Origin: Amycolatopsis lurida
Lineage (GTDB): Bacteria > Actinomycetota > Actinomycetes > Mycobacteriales > Pseudonocardiaceae
Direction: 5' to 3'
Assembly (NCBI RefSeq): GCF_900105055.1
Contig: NZ_FNTA01000004.1
Location: 558,001-622,000, forward strand
DNA length: 64,000 nucleotides
Both the position numbers and the translations under genes were made by a program. Below, piece by piece: positions 8,945 through 17,533 of the stretch. Numbering within the stretch: the stretch's first letter is position 1; the number at the start of each line of letters is the position of its first letter. The notes under the pieces were generated by a model. That model had not been told where the DNA came from, searched no databases, and saw only the letters and a program-made list of their open reading frames with translations.

Positions 8945-10078
8945 ATGCGGGTGAAGTCGGTGGCGCTGGGGATGGCCATGATGGTCGGCTTCGGCCTGGC
9001 GACGGCCAACGAGGCGACGGCGGCCACGGCCGCCGATCCGACCGGCGCCGAGTTGAGTGCGGTGGTCGCGACGTGTACTCAGCAGGTGTCCACCGGGAAG
9101 TACGCCGAGCGCAGCGGCGGTACGCGCACGGTCCCGGTGTGCTCGACCGGGGGCGCGGTGCACTGGCGGTCCGGGATGACGATCGACTGTGACGGGCAGC
9201 GCACCGAGAAGTGCAACCCCTCGACCGATCCGTATTGGCAGGGGCAGACCGCGTGGGCGCAGCCGGACGGCAAGCCACTGAACGCCGAGAAACTGCCCTA
9301 CGTCGTGGTGCCCGGGATCAGTTCGACCTGGAGTTACGCCCGGTCCGGAATCACCGGTGGCACCGTCGCCGCAGTCGTCTACCAGGGCAGGGTCGCCTAT
9401 GCCGTCGTGGGCGACGTCGGCCCGGCAGGAGCGATCGGCGAGGGCTCCTACGCACTGGCCAAGGCGCTCGGCATCAACCCCGACCCGCGTTCGGGCGGGG
9501 TGTCCGGCAAGGTCGTCGACTACATCGTCTTTCCCGGTGTCAAGGCATCGCCGATCCACGACGCCGTCGACGCGGGCACCGAAGGCAGGCGAGCCGCGAC
9601 CGAACTGGTGTCCCGCTCCCGCGACTGCGCGAACGTCGGGGTCGACGGCCCCTATCCGCGGCTCGACGCCGGCGTGACCCGGCCCGAGGTGAAGACGGCG
9701 CAATGCCTGCTCCGCGCCGCCGGCCAGGACACCGGTGCCGGTGACCCCAGCGGCGTCCTGGATACGGCGACGGTGTCCGCGGTGAAGCGTTTCCAGGCTC
9801 AGGTGGGACTCGCGGAGACGGGCTCGGTGGACTCGCACACCTGGACGGCGCTGCTGGCCCGCGGCGCCACCCCGCAGCTTCAGGACGGCTCGTCCGGCGA
9901 AGCCGTTTTCCGGCTGCAACGGTCGCTCAACGCCGCCACCACCGCGAATCTGACCGTCGACGGCAAGTTCGGTGCCAAGACCACCGCGGCCGTCAAGGGC
10001 TACCAAACCTCACGAGGGCTCGACGCCGACGGGATCGCCGGCGTGAACACCTGGCGGGCCCTGCAGACCGGGCGATGA
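8945..10078 (+). CDS. GH75 chitosanase with two peptidoglycan-binding repeats
   Basis: 377 residues from the ATG at 8945, preferred because AGAGGA lies 6 nt upstream and a signal peptide (MRVKSVALGMAMMVGFGLA) starts there; an in-frame ATG at 8909 overlapping the previous stop is the alternative. The catalytic domain (about residues 40-220) has GH75 signatures: MTIDCDGQ, PYVVVPG, VVGDVGPAGAIGEGSYALAK, then GINPDPRSGG. In GH75 an Asp and a Glu in this GD...GE region are the catalytic pair. Two PG_binding_1 repeats close the protein. GH75 enzymes cut chitosan, so targets may be fungal walls rather than bacterial murein. Confidence 0.85.
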   Translation: MRVKSVALGMAMMVGFGLATANEATAATAADPTGAELSAVVATCTQQVSTGKYAERSGGTRTVPVCSTGGAVHWRSGMTIDCDGQRTEKCNPSTDPYWQGQTAWAQPDGKPLNAEKLPYVVVPGISSTWSYARSGITGGTVAAVVYQGRVAYAVVGDVGPAGAIGEGSYALAKALGINPDPRSGGVSGKVVDYIVFPGVKASPIHDAVDAGTEGRRAATELVSRSRDCANVGVDGPYPRLDAGVTRPEVKTAQCLLRAAGQDTGAGDPSGVLDTATVSAVKRFQAQVGLAETGSVDSHTWTALLARGATPQLQDGSSGEAVFRLQRSLNAATTANLTVDGKFGAKTTAAVKGYQTSRGLDADGIAGVNTWRALQTGR

Positions 10079-10083
10079 CGTGT

Positions 10084-10111
10084 CCTGAGGCTTCCCTTCG
10101 GAAGCCTCAGG
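10084..10111. terminator. Bidirectional hairpin terminator
   Basis: A perfect 12-bp inverted repeat (CCTGAGGCTTCC at 10084-10095, complement at 10100-10111) with a 4-nt loop, between the chitosanase stop and the end of the convergent response regulator, whose last codons it overlaps. Highly stable and well placed to end both transcripts. Confidence 0.8.
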
Positions 10112-10772
10112 CACCCGGCGTGACGAGACCGGACTCGTAGGCCAGCGCGACGATCTGCGCGCGGCTGGAGAGCCCGAGTTTCGTCATCGCGCGGTTCACG
10201 TGCGTCTTCACCGTGGATTCGCTCACCACCAGCTCACCGGCGATGCCGCCGTTGGTCATGCCTTTGCCGACGAGGCGCAGCACCTCGGTCTCCCGGGCGG
10301 TGAGGCAGTCCAGTTCCTGTCCACGAGCGCCGGTGGCGCCGCCCGGCCGGTTCGCGTAGGCCTCGATCAGCCGCCGCATGACCGACGGTGCGAACAACTG
10401 CTCCCCCGCCGCGATCGTGTGGATCGCGGCGACCAGCCGCTCCGCACGGACGTCCTTGAACAAGAAGCCCGAAGCCCCGGCCCGCAGCGCCGCGTACACG
10501 TACTCGTCCAGGTCGAACGTCGTCAGCACCAGCACGCGCGTCGGACGATCGCGTTCCGCGGCGAGGATGCGTTCGGTCGCGACCACGCCGTTCGTACCCG
10601 GCATCCGGATGTCCATCAAAACGACGTCGGGCCGCAGCCGCGCCGACAGGTCCACCGCCTCCTGTCCGTCGGCGGCCTCGCCGACGACGGTGATGCCGGG
10701 CGCGGCCCGCAGCAGCGCGACGAACCCGGCGCGGACCAGATCCTGATCGTCGACGACCAGCACCTCGATCAT
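10107..10772 (-). CDS. NarL/FixJ-family two-component response regulator
   Basis: 221 residues. The receiver domain has the acidic pair VDDQD (residues 8-9), phospho-acceptor Asp54 ([10 protein letters not shown]), the conserved Thr (VLVLTTF) and Lys (FLFKD). The C-terminal LuxR-type helix-turn-helix reads [20 protein letters not shown] and [16 protein letters not shown]. Its ATG overlaps the histidine kinase stop (ATGA), so the two are translationally coupled. Target genes are not shown by the sequence; the neighbouring hydrolase genes are on the other strand. Confidence 0.93.
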   Translation of the reverse strand: MIEVLVVDDQDLVRAGFVALLRAAPGITVVGEAADGQEAVDLSARLRPDVVLMDIRMPGTNGVVATERILAAERDRPTRVLVLTTFDLDEYVYAALRAGASGFLFKDVRAERLVAAIHTIAAGEQLFAPSVMRRLIEAYANRPGGATGARGQELDCLTARETEVLRLVGKGMTNGGIAGELVVSESTVKTHVNRAMTKLGLSSRAQIVALAYESGLVTPGA

Positions 10773-11938
10773 CGAGCGGCTCCCCCGGGCGTCAGCGGGA
10801 GCACGAGCGTCACCACGAAACCCCCTTCCGCGCCCGCGCCCGCCAGGAGTGTTCCCCCGTACAATTCGGCGCGCTCACGCATGCCGATCATGCCGTGTCC
10901 GGCGCCCTCGTGGAAGCGCTCGGAACGGCCATCGTCGGCGATCCGGACCGTCACTTCCTCCGCGCCGTAGGTCAGCGACACCCACGCCCTCGCCGGACGG
11001 GCATGCTTGACCACGTTGGTCAGGGCCTCCTGGACGACGCGATAGACGCAGAGTCCCAGCCCGTCCGGCAGCGCGCGAACCGTCCCCCGTACGGAAACCT
11101 CGACGTGCACCCCGGCGGCGCCGACCCTCGCCGCCAGCTCCCGCAATCTCTCCAGCCCGGGTGCGGGCACGTAAGTGTCGTCGTCCTCACCGGACCGCAG
11201 CACCGTCAGCATGCGCCGCAGTTCGTCCAGGCCCTCGCTGCTGGTGCGGCCGATGACGTCCAGCGCCGTCCGGCTGGCCGACGGGTCCGACTCGAACACG
11301 TACCGCGCCATTTCCGCCTGCACCGCGATGACCGACATGTGGTGGGCCACGACGTCGTGCAGCTCACGCGCGGTGCGGACCCGTTCCTCCGTGACGGCCC
11401 GCCGCGCCCTGTCCTCCTGCTCGCGGCGCAGTTGCCCGGTCAGCACCCGCAGCTGGCCGTTCCGCTGGGCCAGCCGTCCCGCGTTCGCGCCGAAACCCCA
11501 GGCGACGCCGGTCAGCAGCATGCTTTGGAACACCGCTGTCCACACCGAGCCGATCAGCTGGGAGTGACAGGCGGAGTAGGTCTCGCCCGCCAGCGTGGCC
11601 GCCGCGCACAGTGCCGTCATCGGAAGGGACCGGGACGCGGCCACGGTGTAGAGGCCGAGCAACAGTGCCAGCGCGCTGACACCCGGCCAATATCCCGGCA
11701 GCAGGTAGGCGGTCCATCCGGCCAGCAAGAGCACGAAAACCGGGAGCGGCGCACGGCGCCGAACCGCCAGGGGTGCGTTGACCAGCACGCTCAGCATGAC
11801 ACCGGCAGTGTCGAACGGCCGGAAGCCGGGGAGGTCGACGGCGAAGCCGGCTTCAACGGTGAACGCGATCATGAACACCGCGAGGACCGCGTCGCCCGCT
11901 TCGGGAGCGTTCTTTCTCAGCCAGGTCGGTCGGCGCAC
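10769..11938 (-). CDS. Sensor histidine kinase, NarL-type (HisKA_3)
   Basis: 389 residues. Residues about 15-150 hold several hydrophobic segments, a membrane-embedded sensor with no large extracellular domain. The HisKA_3 dimerisation box carries the phospho-acceptor His ([20 protein letters not shown]), followed by an HATPase_c domain with N box ([13 protein letters not shown]) and G boxes ([24 protein letters not shown]). It is upstream of, and coupled to, its response regulator. The architecture matches the large DUF7134-type actinomycete kinases. Signal unknown, possibly envelope stress given the membrane-integral sensor. Confidence 0.92.
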   Translation of the reverse strand: MRRPTWLRKNAPEAGDAVLAVFMIAFTVEAGFAVDLPGFRPFDTAGVMLSVLVNAPLAVRRRAPLPVFVLLLAGWTAYLLPGYWPGVSALALLLGLYTVAASRSLPMTALCAAATLAGETYSACHSQLIGSVWTAVFQSMLLTGVAWGFGANAGRLAQRNGQLRVLTGQLRREQEDRARRAVTEERVRTARELHDVVAHHMSVIAVQAEMARYVFESDPSASRTALDVIGRTSSEGLDELRRMLTVLRSGEDDDTYVPAPGLERLRELAARVGAAGVHVEVSVRGTVRALPDGLGLCVYRVVQEALTNVVKHARPARAWVSLTYGAEEVTVRIADDGRSERFHEGAGHGMIGMRERAELYGGTLLAGAGAEGGFVVTLVLPLTPGGAAR

Positions 11939-12043
11939 AGGGAACGATAGCCGTCGAAACCGTCGCCGTGCGTCCGGCTCCGGGACTACATCGCTACCGC
12001 ACAGGTTGACTTCCGGTCCGTCGTCGAACTGCTGCCGGGCTGT

Positions 12044-12322
12044 CTACCAGACCTCGACCACCTTGACGTTGGTGACGGCGTCCTGACACGAGGAACTGGT
12101 GTTTCCCTTGAACTTGAGGAAAAGGGTGTCGGTGTGCGCCGGGAAGGGCCGGAGCACGACCTTCCGCCAGTGCGCCTTTCCGTCCGCCGCGTGTGGCTCG
12201 ATGCCGGCCGACACCACGGTCGTCCCGTCGTCGTCGGCGAATTCGACGTTCTGGCCAACGCAGTCGCCCCAAGCGTCGGGGCTGTGCTGGAAGCTGTCTC
12301 GTTCCCCATGGCGCGCCCCACG
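12044..12322 (-). pseudogene. Remnant of an unidentified gene (C-terminal part only)
   Basis: A minus-strand frame of about 92 codons ends at TAG (12044-12046) and looks genuinely coding (GC-rich third positions; readable protein such as DSFQHSPDAWGDCVGQNVEF and HTDTLFLKFKGNTSSSCQDA). It has no start codon: an in-frame TGA lies at 12323-12325 and the upstream sequence (12326-12613) shows no coherent reading frame. I read it as the tail of a secreted, beta-rich protein whose 5' part is lost or frameshifted. Family not recognised. A sequencing frameshift is the alternative explanation. Confidence 0.4.
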
Positions 12323-12613
12323 TCACGGTCCGACGATCGGGCAGTATGCCAGCGCCAGCTCGATCGGTGCCATCACCATGCTCGGTGCCGTTATCGATGC
12401 ATCCGATCCCCCGCGCTCCGGATTCCGCACCTTCAGGCCTCGGCTGCCAGAGCCGAAGTTGGGCTGCCGCCCGGAACCCAGGACGATCGTGGCGATGCGG
12501 TCCCGGCATAGGGCTGTACGACGTAGCACGTAGCGCGAAATGCCGTCCCCTGTGCGACGACTTGGCGGTGCCATTTCCCGACGATGGCCATAGCCGAGTA
12601 CAGGGGGCTTGCT

Positions 12614-13468
12614 ATGGCTGCGGGATGTTCCGAACACGGGTTTCTGGTCGAGGAGATCGGCGGGACGAAGGGTGTGCCGGACGTCGTTGACCATATTCCG
12701 TCGCCGAGATTGGCCGCGTATGTGCACGCTGTTCGGGGATATCGGCCGCAGCCGGGAGGATGGGCGCGACTGCGCCTGGTCCCGTCAACCCGAATGAAAA
12801 TCGACATCAGCCTCGGCCAGCCACCGGAACTGGCCGACTCCGGCGCCGCACCAACGGCGGCGGTGTACGGCTTGCGTACGCGTCCCACAACGTTGACGCG
12901 ATTCGACGGACCGAGCATCAATGTAGATTTGACGCCGCCTGGCGCTTACGCATTGCTCGCCGTTCCACTGTGGAAAGTCACTGACACGGTGATCGATTTG
13001 GTCGACGCCGTGGGACACGGAGCCGACCGGATCGTGCCCAGGCTGACGGAAGCGACGGGCTGGCCAGAGCGGATGGCGTTGCTTGATGACGCGCTCACCG
13101 CGTGGACCGAGACCGGTCCGCGGCCTGCACCGCAAGTGCTGAGGGCGTGGTATCGGCTGCGCCACTCCCATGGCCGCATCCCGATCGAGCGACTGGCCGC
13201 CGAGGTCGGCTGGACCCGCAGGCACCTGTTGAACCAGTTCCGCACACAGATCGGGTTGACCCCGAAAGCCGCCGCCAGGGTGATCCGTTTCCAGCACGGC
13301 CTGCACCTGCTGCGCCTGCCCGGTCCCCGTCGGTCCCTGGCCGATCTGGCCCAAGCGGTGGGCTACAGCGACCAAGCCCACTTGACCCGGGAATTCGGGT
13401 CGCTGGCGGACGTGACCCCGGCCCAGTTAGGGACCGTGGTTCCCATTTCTTCAAGATTCAACGCCTGA
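12614..13468 (+). CDS. AraC-family transcriptional regulator
   Basis: 284 residues from the ATG at 12614, which has a G-rich SD-like run upstream; an ATG 10 codons earlier is possible. The N-terminal 170 residues resemble the ligand domain of actinomycete AraC regulators (SPRLAAYVHAVRGYRPQPGG, LLAVPLWKVTDTVIDLVDAV). The C-terminal HTH_18 domain has both helix-turn-helix units (IERLAAEVGWTRRHLLNQFR, SLADLAQAVGYSDQAHLTRE). It stands alone upstream of a small secreted-protein gene, 50 bp downstream, which it may control. Effector unknown. Confidence 0.88.
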   Translation: MAAGCSEHGFLVEEIGGTKGVPDVVDHIPSPRLAAYVHAVRGYRPQPGGWARLRLVPSTRMKIDISLGQPPELADSGAAPTAAVYGLRTRPTTLTRFDGPSINVDLTPPGAYALLAVPLWKVTDTVIDLVDAVGHGADRIVPRLTEATGWPERMALLDDALTAWTETGPRPAPQVLRAWYRLRHSHGRIPIERLAAEVGWTRRHLLNQFRTQIGLTPKAAARVIRFQHGLHLLRLPGPRRSLADLAQAVGYSDQAHLTREFGSLADVTPAQLGTVVPISSRFNA

Positions 13469-13518
13469 AAGTCCGCTACAAACAGGTTCCGCAGTCATTC
13501 AACGCAAAGGAGAAGTGA

Positions 13519-13875
13519 ATGTTCAAGCGTTTCCTCATCTCACTTTCGATGTTGATCGCCGCGCTGGGGTTCTCGACGTCGGCGGCATTCGCGGCAGCCT
13601 CGCCCGCGGTTCCCGACAAGACCGTCGTCCAGGTCGGCGTCGCGGATGTCGAGCCGCAGGCGACCTGCAGCTACCGAACGAAGCAGGCGATCAACATCCA
13701 TTCCCGGCCGGACCGGAGTTCGTCGATTGCCGGAACCCTCGGGTCCGGTGCGTACATTTACAACGTGACCTGCGACAACGTTGTCGGGGGGAATTACAGC
13801 TCCTGCGGCGGCGGCAATCTGTGGAAGTACATCGGCAGCGGCTGGGTCGCGACGAAGTGCCTCGTGCGCCTCTGA
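13519..13875 (+). CDS. Small secreted SH3-like (SH3b) protein
   Basis: 118 residues, with AAAGGAG placed well before the ATG. A signal peptide (MFKRFLISLSMLIAALGF, AxA near residue 26) is followed by a short linker and one bacterial SH3-type domain (INIHSRPDRSSSIAGTLGSG, GWVATKCLVRL) with four cysteines likely forming disulfides. Stand-alone SH3b proteins in actinomycetes are secreted and of unknown role, perhaps cell-wall binding. It sits 50 bp after the AraC gene and may share its transcript. Confidence 0.82.
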   Translation: MFKRFLISLSMLIAALGFSTSAAFAAASPAVPDKTVVQVGVADVEPQATCSYRTKQAINIHSRPDRSSSIAGTLGSGAYIYNVTCDNVVGGNYSSCGGGNLWKYIGSGWVATKCLVRL

Positions 13876-14196
13876 ATTCCTGGGGGGAGGCCGGTGCGGT
13901 CCGCTCTCACCGAGCGAGCCGCACCGGCTCTGAACCAGCACCGTTACAGAGGACGAGGCCCGGTATCCGGGCAGGACGGCCGTCTCAACGCGCGCGTCTA
14001 CGTGTCGGCCTGACCGCCCGGCCGTGAACAGGATCGGGCCCAGTAGATACTGCGCACGGCCCGGGGTAGCCGGGTTGCGCAGGTGCGGAAGGATCGCCGC
14101 GCAGTCCGTCGATCAGACTTCCCAGATCCTCACGATCGGGCCACACCGCGTGTTGCCGGTAGGACAGCTACTACGTCAACATCATAGATCGAGCCC
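13876..14196. other. Gene-free stretch with one hairpin
   Basis: No convincing gene is visible on either strand. It begins with a perfect 10-bp inverted repeat (GCCGGTGCGG at 13890-13899, complement at 13919-13928) just after the SH3b gene, probably its terminator. The remainder (13930-14196) is ordinary GC-rich intergenic sequence that must contain the promoter of the gene at 14197. Confidence 0.6.
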
Positions 14197-14781
14197 ATGA
14201 GCCAGCCGATCGCTCAGGCCACCATCCAGGTCAGGATCGTCGAAGGGCACTTCCTCATCGAGGACGAAGACATCGACCCACCGACTTTCCCGGCCTTCCA
14301 GGGGGCCGACGACTGGCTGCTCACCACCGGCAACCAGATCGCCGTCTGCAGCGCTTCGGGGGAATGGCACGTCCCCGAAGCGCTGCTTCAGCGGTGGACC
14401 ACCACACCGCCTACCCCCGGCCCCGACTGGAAGGTTCACCAGCAGCGCCAGTGCCACTTCTCCAGCGGCGTCCTCAACATCCTCAACCCCGCACGCGAAG
14501 AAGTCTTCGGCACCTTCGACCTCGAGACACCAGGCTCGTATCACGTACGCGCACACACCACCGACCGAGACAACACCAGACGCATGCTCGACCACGCCGC
14601 GACCACCGCCGGCGACCAGCCCATCCACGGCATCGAGAAGTTCCTCATCGAGTTCTGGCCGGCAGCAGAACACCCCAGCGACCACACCACAACAACGACC
14701 GACCCGCACACGCCGGACTGGCTCACCGACGTCACCACACATGACCTCCCAGGAATTAGGAGATCTCCCAAGGATTCGTGA
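14197..14781 (+). CDS. Hypothetical protein, 194 residues
   Basis: No signal peptide or membrane segment. It is acidic and rich in aromatic residues in the first 130 residues (IVEGHFLIEDEDIDPPTFPA, GADDWLLTTGNQIAVCSASG), then has a Thr/His-rich, probably disordered tail. The beta-rich pattern with a late GSYHVRAHTTDRD faintly recalls ComJ/nuclease-inhibitor-like or immunity-type small proteins, but I do not recognise it with confidence. It stands alone; a GC hairpin with a short T run follows 57 bp after its stop. The frame's codon use is consistent with a real gene, though the CAC/ACC-rich 3' part is slightly unusual. Confidence 0.6.
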   Translation: MSQPIAQATIQVRIVEGHFLIEDEDIDPPTFPAFQGADDWLLTTGNQIAVCSASGEWHVPEALLQRWTTTPPTPGPDWKVHQQRQCHFSSGVLNILNPAREEVFGTFDLETPGSYHVRAHTTDRDNTRRMLDHAATTAGDQPIHGIEKFLIEFWPAAEHPSDHTTTTTDPHTPDWLTDVTTHDLPGIRRSPKDS

Positions 14782-14837
14782 CCACGTCCCCCCTCGGACA
14801 CATATTCATGGTCGATCTCCCACAACACAGAGGAACT

Positions 14838-14860
14838 GGCCCGCGTCGTCGGGCCTTTCT
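14838..14860 (+). terminator. Rho-independent-like terminator
   Basis: GGCCCG (14838-14843), a 6-nt loop, then CGGGCC (14850-14855) followed by TTTCT: a short GC stem with a T-rich tail, 57 bp downstream of the hypothetical gene. The rest of 14782-15029 shows no gene I can support. Confidence 0.55.
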
Positions 14861-15029
14861 GGCATTACCCGCACAGCCGGTTCGTCTAGACCGACCATGG
14901 TCGCGCCCTCCCCGTGTGCAGTTAGGGAGGTACGCAGTGACTCCCTCCAGCCCGGCACATTCTGCCCGTGCTCGGGCGTTTCCGGGCGGATGGTGCGCTG
15001 AGCCGCCCTCACGGACATTCACCTCGTGA

Positions 15030-16235
15030 TCAAGGCGATCCGCGCTGGATGAACCTGGCCAGTTTGGACGGCACTCCCACCGCGAGGACGAACAGGCCCA
15101 TCAGTCCCAGCCACCCCGCCGTGCCCAGGGCGAGGACGACGCCGGTCATCAGGATCGGGCCGTAGACCCGGGTACTGCTGATCCGGCCGAGCCCGAACCC
15201 CGACAGGAACTGGGCGCGTTGTGCCTCCGGCGCGAGGGCATACGACAGCGTCCACGAGGCGTTGACGTGACAGAGTTCGCCCAAGGTCAACAGCACGATG
15301 GCGACCGCGAATCCGGCGGTCGCCAGCAGCGTCGTCGGCAACAGGGGCGTGGCGACGAAGGCGAGACAGGCAAGTGCGAGGAAGGCCGGGCCTGCCGCGT
15401 ACAGCCTGATCGCCGAGCGGGGATCGGTGGCCAGCTTGCTGGACGGAAGCTGGAGCAGCACACAGAGCACCGTGTTCACCGCGTGGAGCGGTCCGATGGC
15501 GCCGGCCGGGACGGTGCTCTGGCTGATCAGCCAGAGCGGGAACGCGATGTACATGATCGGCAGCCACAGGGCCAGCAGGCTGTCGTAGCCGGCGAACGCG
15601 AGCAACCGCCGGTCACGCAGCATGCGCAGCCCACTGATCGGCCGCGCCACCGGGACCGGCCGGGCGACCGGGGGCAGCCCGGCGATCAGTATCGCGGCCA
15701 GCACGAAGGTGCAAGCCGCGAGACCGAACATCCACTGGTACGCGGCCAGGGTGCCGGTCGCCAGCGGGATGGTCGCGGCCAGCCCTCCGATGCTTATCCC
15801 CACGTTGAGCGCGGTGCGGTGGACCGCCAGCACTCGGCTCCGCATCTCCTGCGTCACCCGTTCGCCGACCAGTGCTTGGGTGAGCGGCTGCATCGACTGG
15901 TCGCCTGTCACCGCCGCCGCGGTGACGAGAAGGAACCCCCACCAACCGTCTACCACCAGATAGCCGCACATGGTCGCCGCCCGCCAGAGGTTCAGCACGA
16001 CCAGCGCCCGCTGTACGCCGATCCGGTCGGCCAGCGTGCCCATCGGCACGGCCAATCCCAAGGCCGTCAGGCCCGCGAGCGTGAAGCCGAAGCCGACAGA
16101 CTGCGCGGACAGGCCGGCGACGCGGACGAAGTACACCGCGGAGGCAGCCAGGAACATGCCGTTGCCGAACCACTCCACCAGCGCGGCGAGCAGCAGCCGT
16201 GGCAGATAGCCGGCTATCGCCGACCTCACGACCAT
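15030..16235 (-). CDS. MFS transporter, probable product exporter
   Basis: 401 residues with about 12 hydrophobic segments. The signature loop between helices 2 and 3 is present (PMGTLADRIGVQRALVV). It is the last gene of the minus-strand biosynthetic operon that starts upstream of 25280 and overlaps the standalone condensation gene by 10 bp, so it is probably translated with it. Family knowledge (drug-exporter type MFS) and context suggest export of the cluster product or self-resistance. Substrate cannot be told from sequence. Confidence 0.85.
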   Translation of the reverse strand: MVVRSAIAGYLPRLLLAALVEWFGNGMFLAASAVYFVRVAGLSAQSVGFGFTLAGLTALGLAVPMGTLADRIGVQRALVVLNLWRAATMCGYLVVDGWWGFLLVTAAAVTGDQSMQPLTQALVGERVTQEMRSRVLAVHRTALNVGISIGGLAATIPLATGTLAAYQWMFGLAACTFVLAAILIAGLPPVARPVPVARPISGLRMLRDRRLLAFAGYDSLLALWLPIMYIAFPLWLISQSTVPAGAIGPLHAVNTVLCVLLQLPSSKLATDPRSAIRLYAAGPAFLALACLAFVATPLLPTTLLATAGFAVAIVLLTLGELCHVNASWTLSYALAPEAQRAQFLSGFGLGRISSTRVYGPILMTGVVLALGTAGWLGLMGLFVLAVGVPSKLARFIQRGSP

Positions 16236-17527
16236 CCGGCGTGACCGGTCAGGACCGGGGCGATCCTGCTCCCCGGATCATCCGCAAGGGCGGAGAGCAC
16301 GGTCAGGTAGACCTCGGCGAGCGTCCGCACCCGCACGGCACCCACCATCCCCTCGGGGTCCTTCCAGAGCACCCTGGTGCCGGAACTGTCCTCACGGATG
16401 TGCATCGCCATCGCGAACCCGGCGCTGCTTTCGTTCTCCAGCAAGCTCAGCACGCAATCACCCAGGTCCAGCCGCTGTAGATCCACTCCGGCCCGCGCTC
16501 CCGCGTGCCAGTACTGAAAGATGGTCTGCCGGGTGCGTTTCCCGGCTTCGGGTCCGACGAGCCGCACCTCCCGCATGATCGCCGGGAGCGGAAGCTCGGC
16601 GTGGTGGTAACAGGCCTTGAGCTCCAAACGCAGCCGGACCACCAGTTCGGCGTAGGTGTCAGTCGCGGCGAGCCGGTGCCGGAAGGGCAACGCGTTCACG
16701 AAATAGCCGACCGTGTCCCGTAGTCCGGGTTCGGTACGACCGTGGAAGGGAAGCGACACCAGCAAGTCGTCCACGCCGGTGCAGCTGCGTAACGTCACCA
16801 GGTAACCGGCTAACAACGCGGTGAAGTACGAGACGCCCAGCTCCGAGGCCCGCGCACGTATCCGCTCGGCCAGCGTCGCGGGTACGTCGGCCTGATGCAT
16901 CAGATAGGTGCCATCCCCCGTCGGCGGCAGGTACTCCGGCGGCATCTCGGTGCCCAGTACTCGTCGCCAATGCGCTCGGGCGGGGTCTCCCCGCGAGGTT
17001 TCGGCCAGTGCCTGGGACCGCCGGGCGAACTCGACGAGCGGGCCTACCTGATCGGCAGGAGCGAGAGCCTGCCCCGCGTAGGCCTGCCGGAGCGCTTCGA
17101 AAAGGATCAGGATCGATTCCCCGTCGGCCACGATGTGGTGCACGGTCAGCAGGAACACCGTGTAGCCCCGGCCGCGCAGCACGTGCACCCTGGCCAGCGG
17201 GCCCTTGGTCAGGTCGAACGGCTGTCGCCAGGTCTGCCGCACGGCATCGACCCGCTCCAGTTCCGAGGTCTTGTCCACCACCGGGATCTCCGGGGCATCC
17301 CTCCAGGTGAGCACCGGCCCGCCCGGGATCTTTTCGACTCGCCCCCGCAGTTGCGGATACGCCTCACCCAGCGCGGTCACCGCGGCGTGGAGCCGGGACA
17401 CATCCAGTTCGCCACGCACCAGCAGTTGCATGGGGATCAGGTGAATGGGCCGCTCCGGCTCGAGCATCCAGGAGAGCCACAACGCCTGCTGGCCGACGGA
17501 GAGCGGAATACGCGAAACGGTGTCCAT
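16226..17527 (-). CDS. Freestanding condensation (C) domain protein
   Basis: 433 residues, the length of one NRPS condensation domain and nothing else. The catalytic motif HHIVADG is intact (His130, His131, Asp135, Gly136). Other C-domain landmarks are LSVGQQALWLSWML near the N-terminus and RQPFDLTKGPLARV before the motif. It can join an amino-acyl and an acyl/peptidyl carrier-protein thioester in trans. The NRPS at 25606 has only a degenerate condensation region without this motif, so this protein is the obvious candidate to supply the activity. Alternative: a hydrolytic or ester-forming C domain, or release catalyst. It is 6 bp after the AT gene. Confidence 0.9.
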   Translation of the reverse strand: MDTVSRIPLSVGQQALWLSWMLEPERPIHLIPMQLLVRGELDVSRLHAAVTALGEAYPQLRGRVEKIPGGPVLTWRDAPEIPVVDKTSELERVDAVRQTWRQPFDLTKGPLARVHVLRGRGYTVFLLTVHHIVADGESILILFEALRQAYAGQALAPADQVGPLVEFARRSQALAETSRGDPARAHWRRVLGTEMPPEYLPPTGDGTYLMHQADVPATLAERIRARASELGVSYFTALLAGYLVTLRSCTGVDDLLVSLPFHGRTEPGLRDTVGYFVNALPFRHRLAATDTYAELVVRLRLELKACYHHAELPLPAIMREVRLVGPEAGKRTRQTIFQYWHAGARAGVDLQRLDLGDCVLSLLENESSAGFAMAMHIREDSSGTRVLWKDPEGMVGAVRVRTLAEVYLTVLSALADDPGSRIAPVLTGHAGWS

Positions 17528-17533
17528 GTCTCC

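Noticed and set aside
14778..15029. GTG-started 83-codon plus-strand frame overlapping the hypothetical gene's stop
   Set aside because: The composition looks non-coding, there is no SD or domain, and it contains a terminator-like hairpin.
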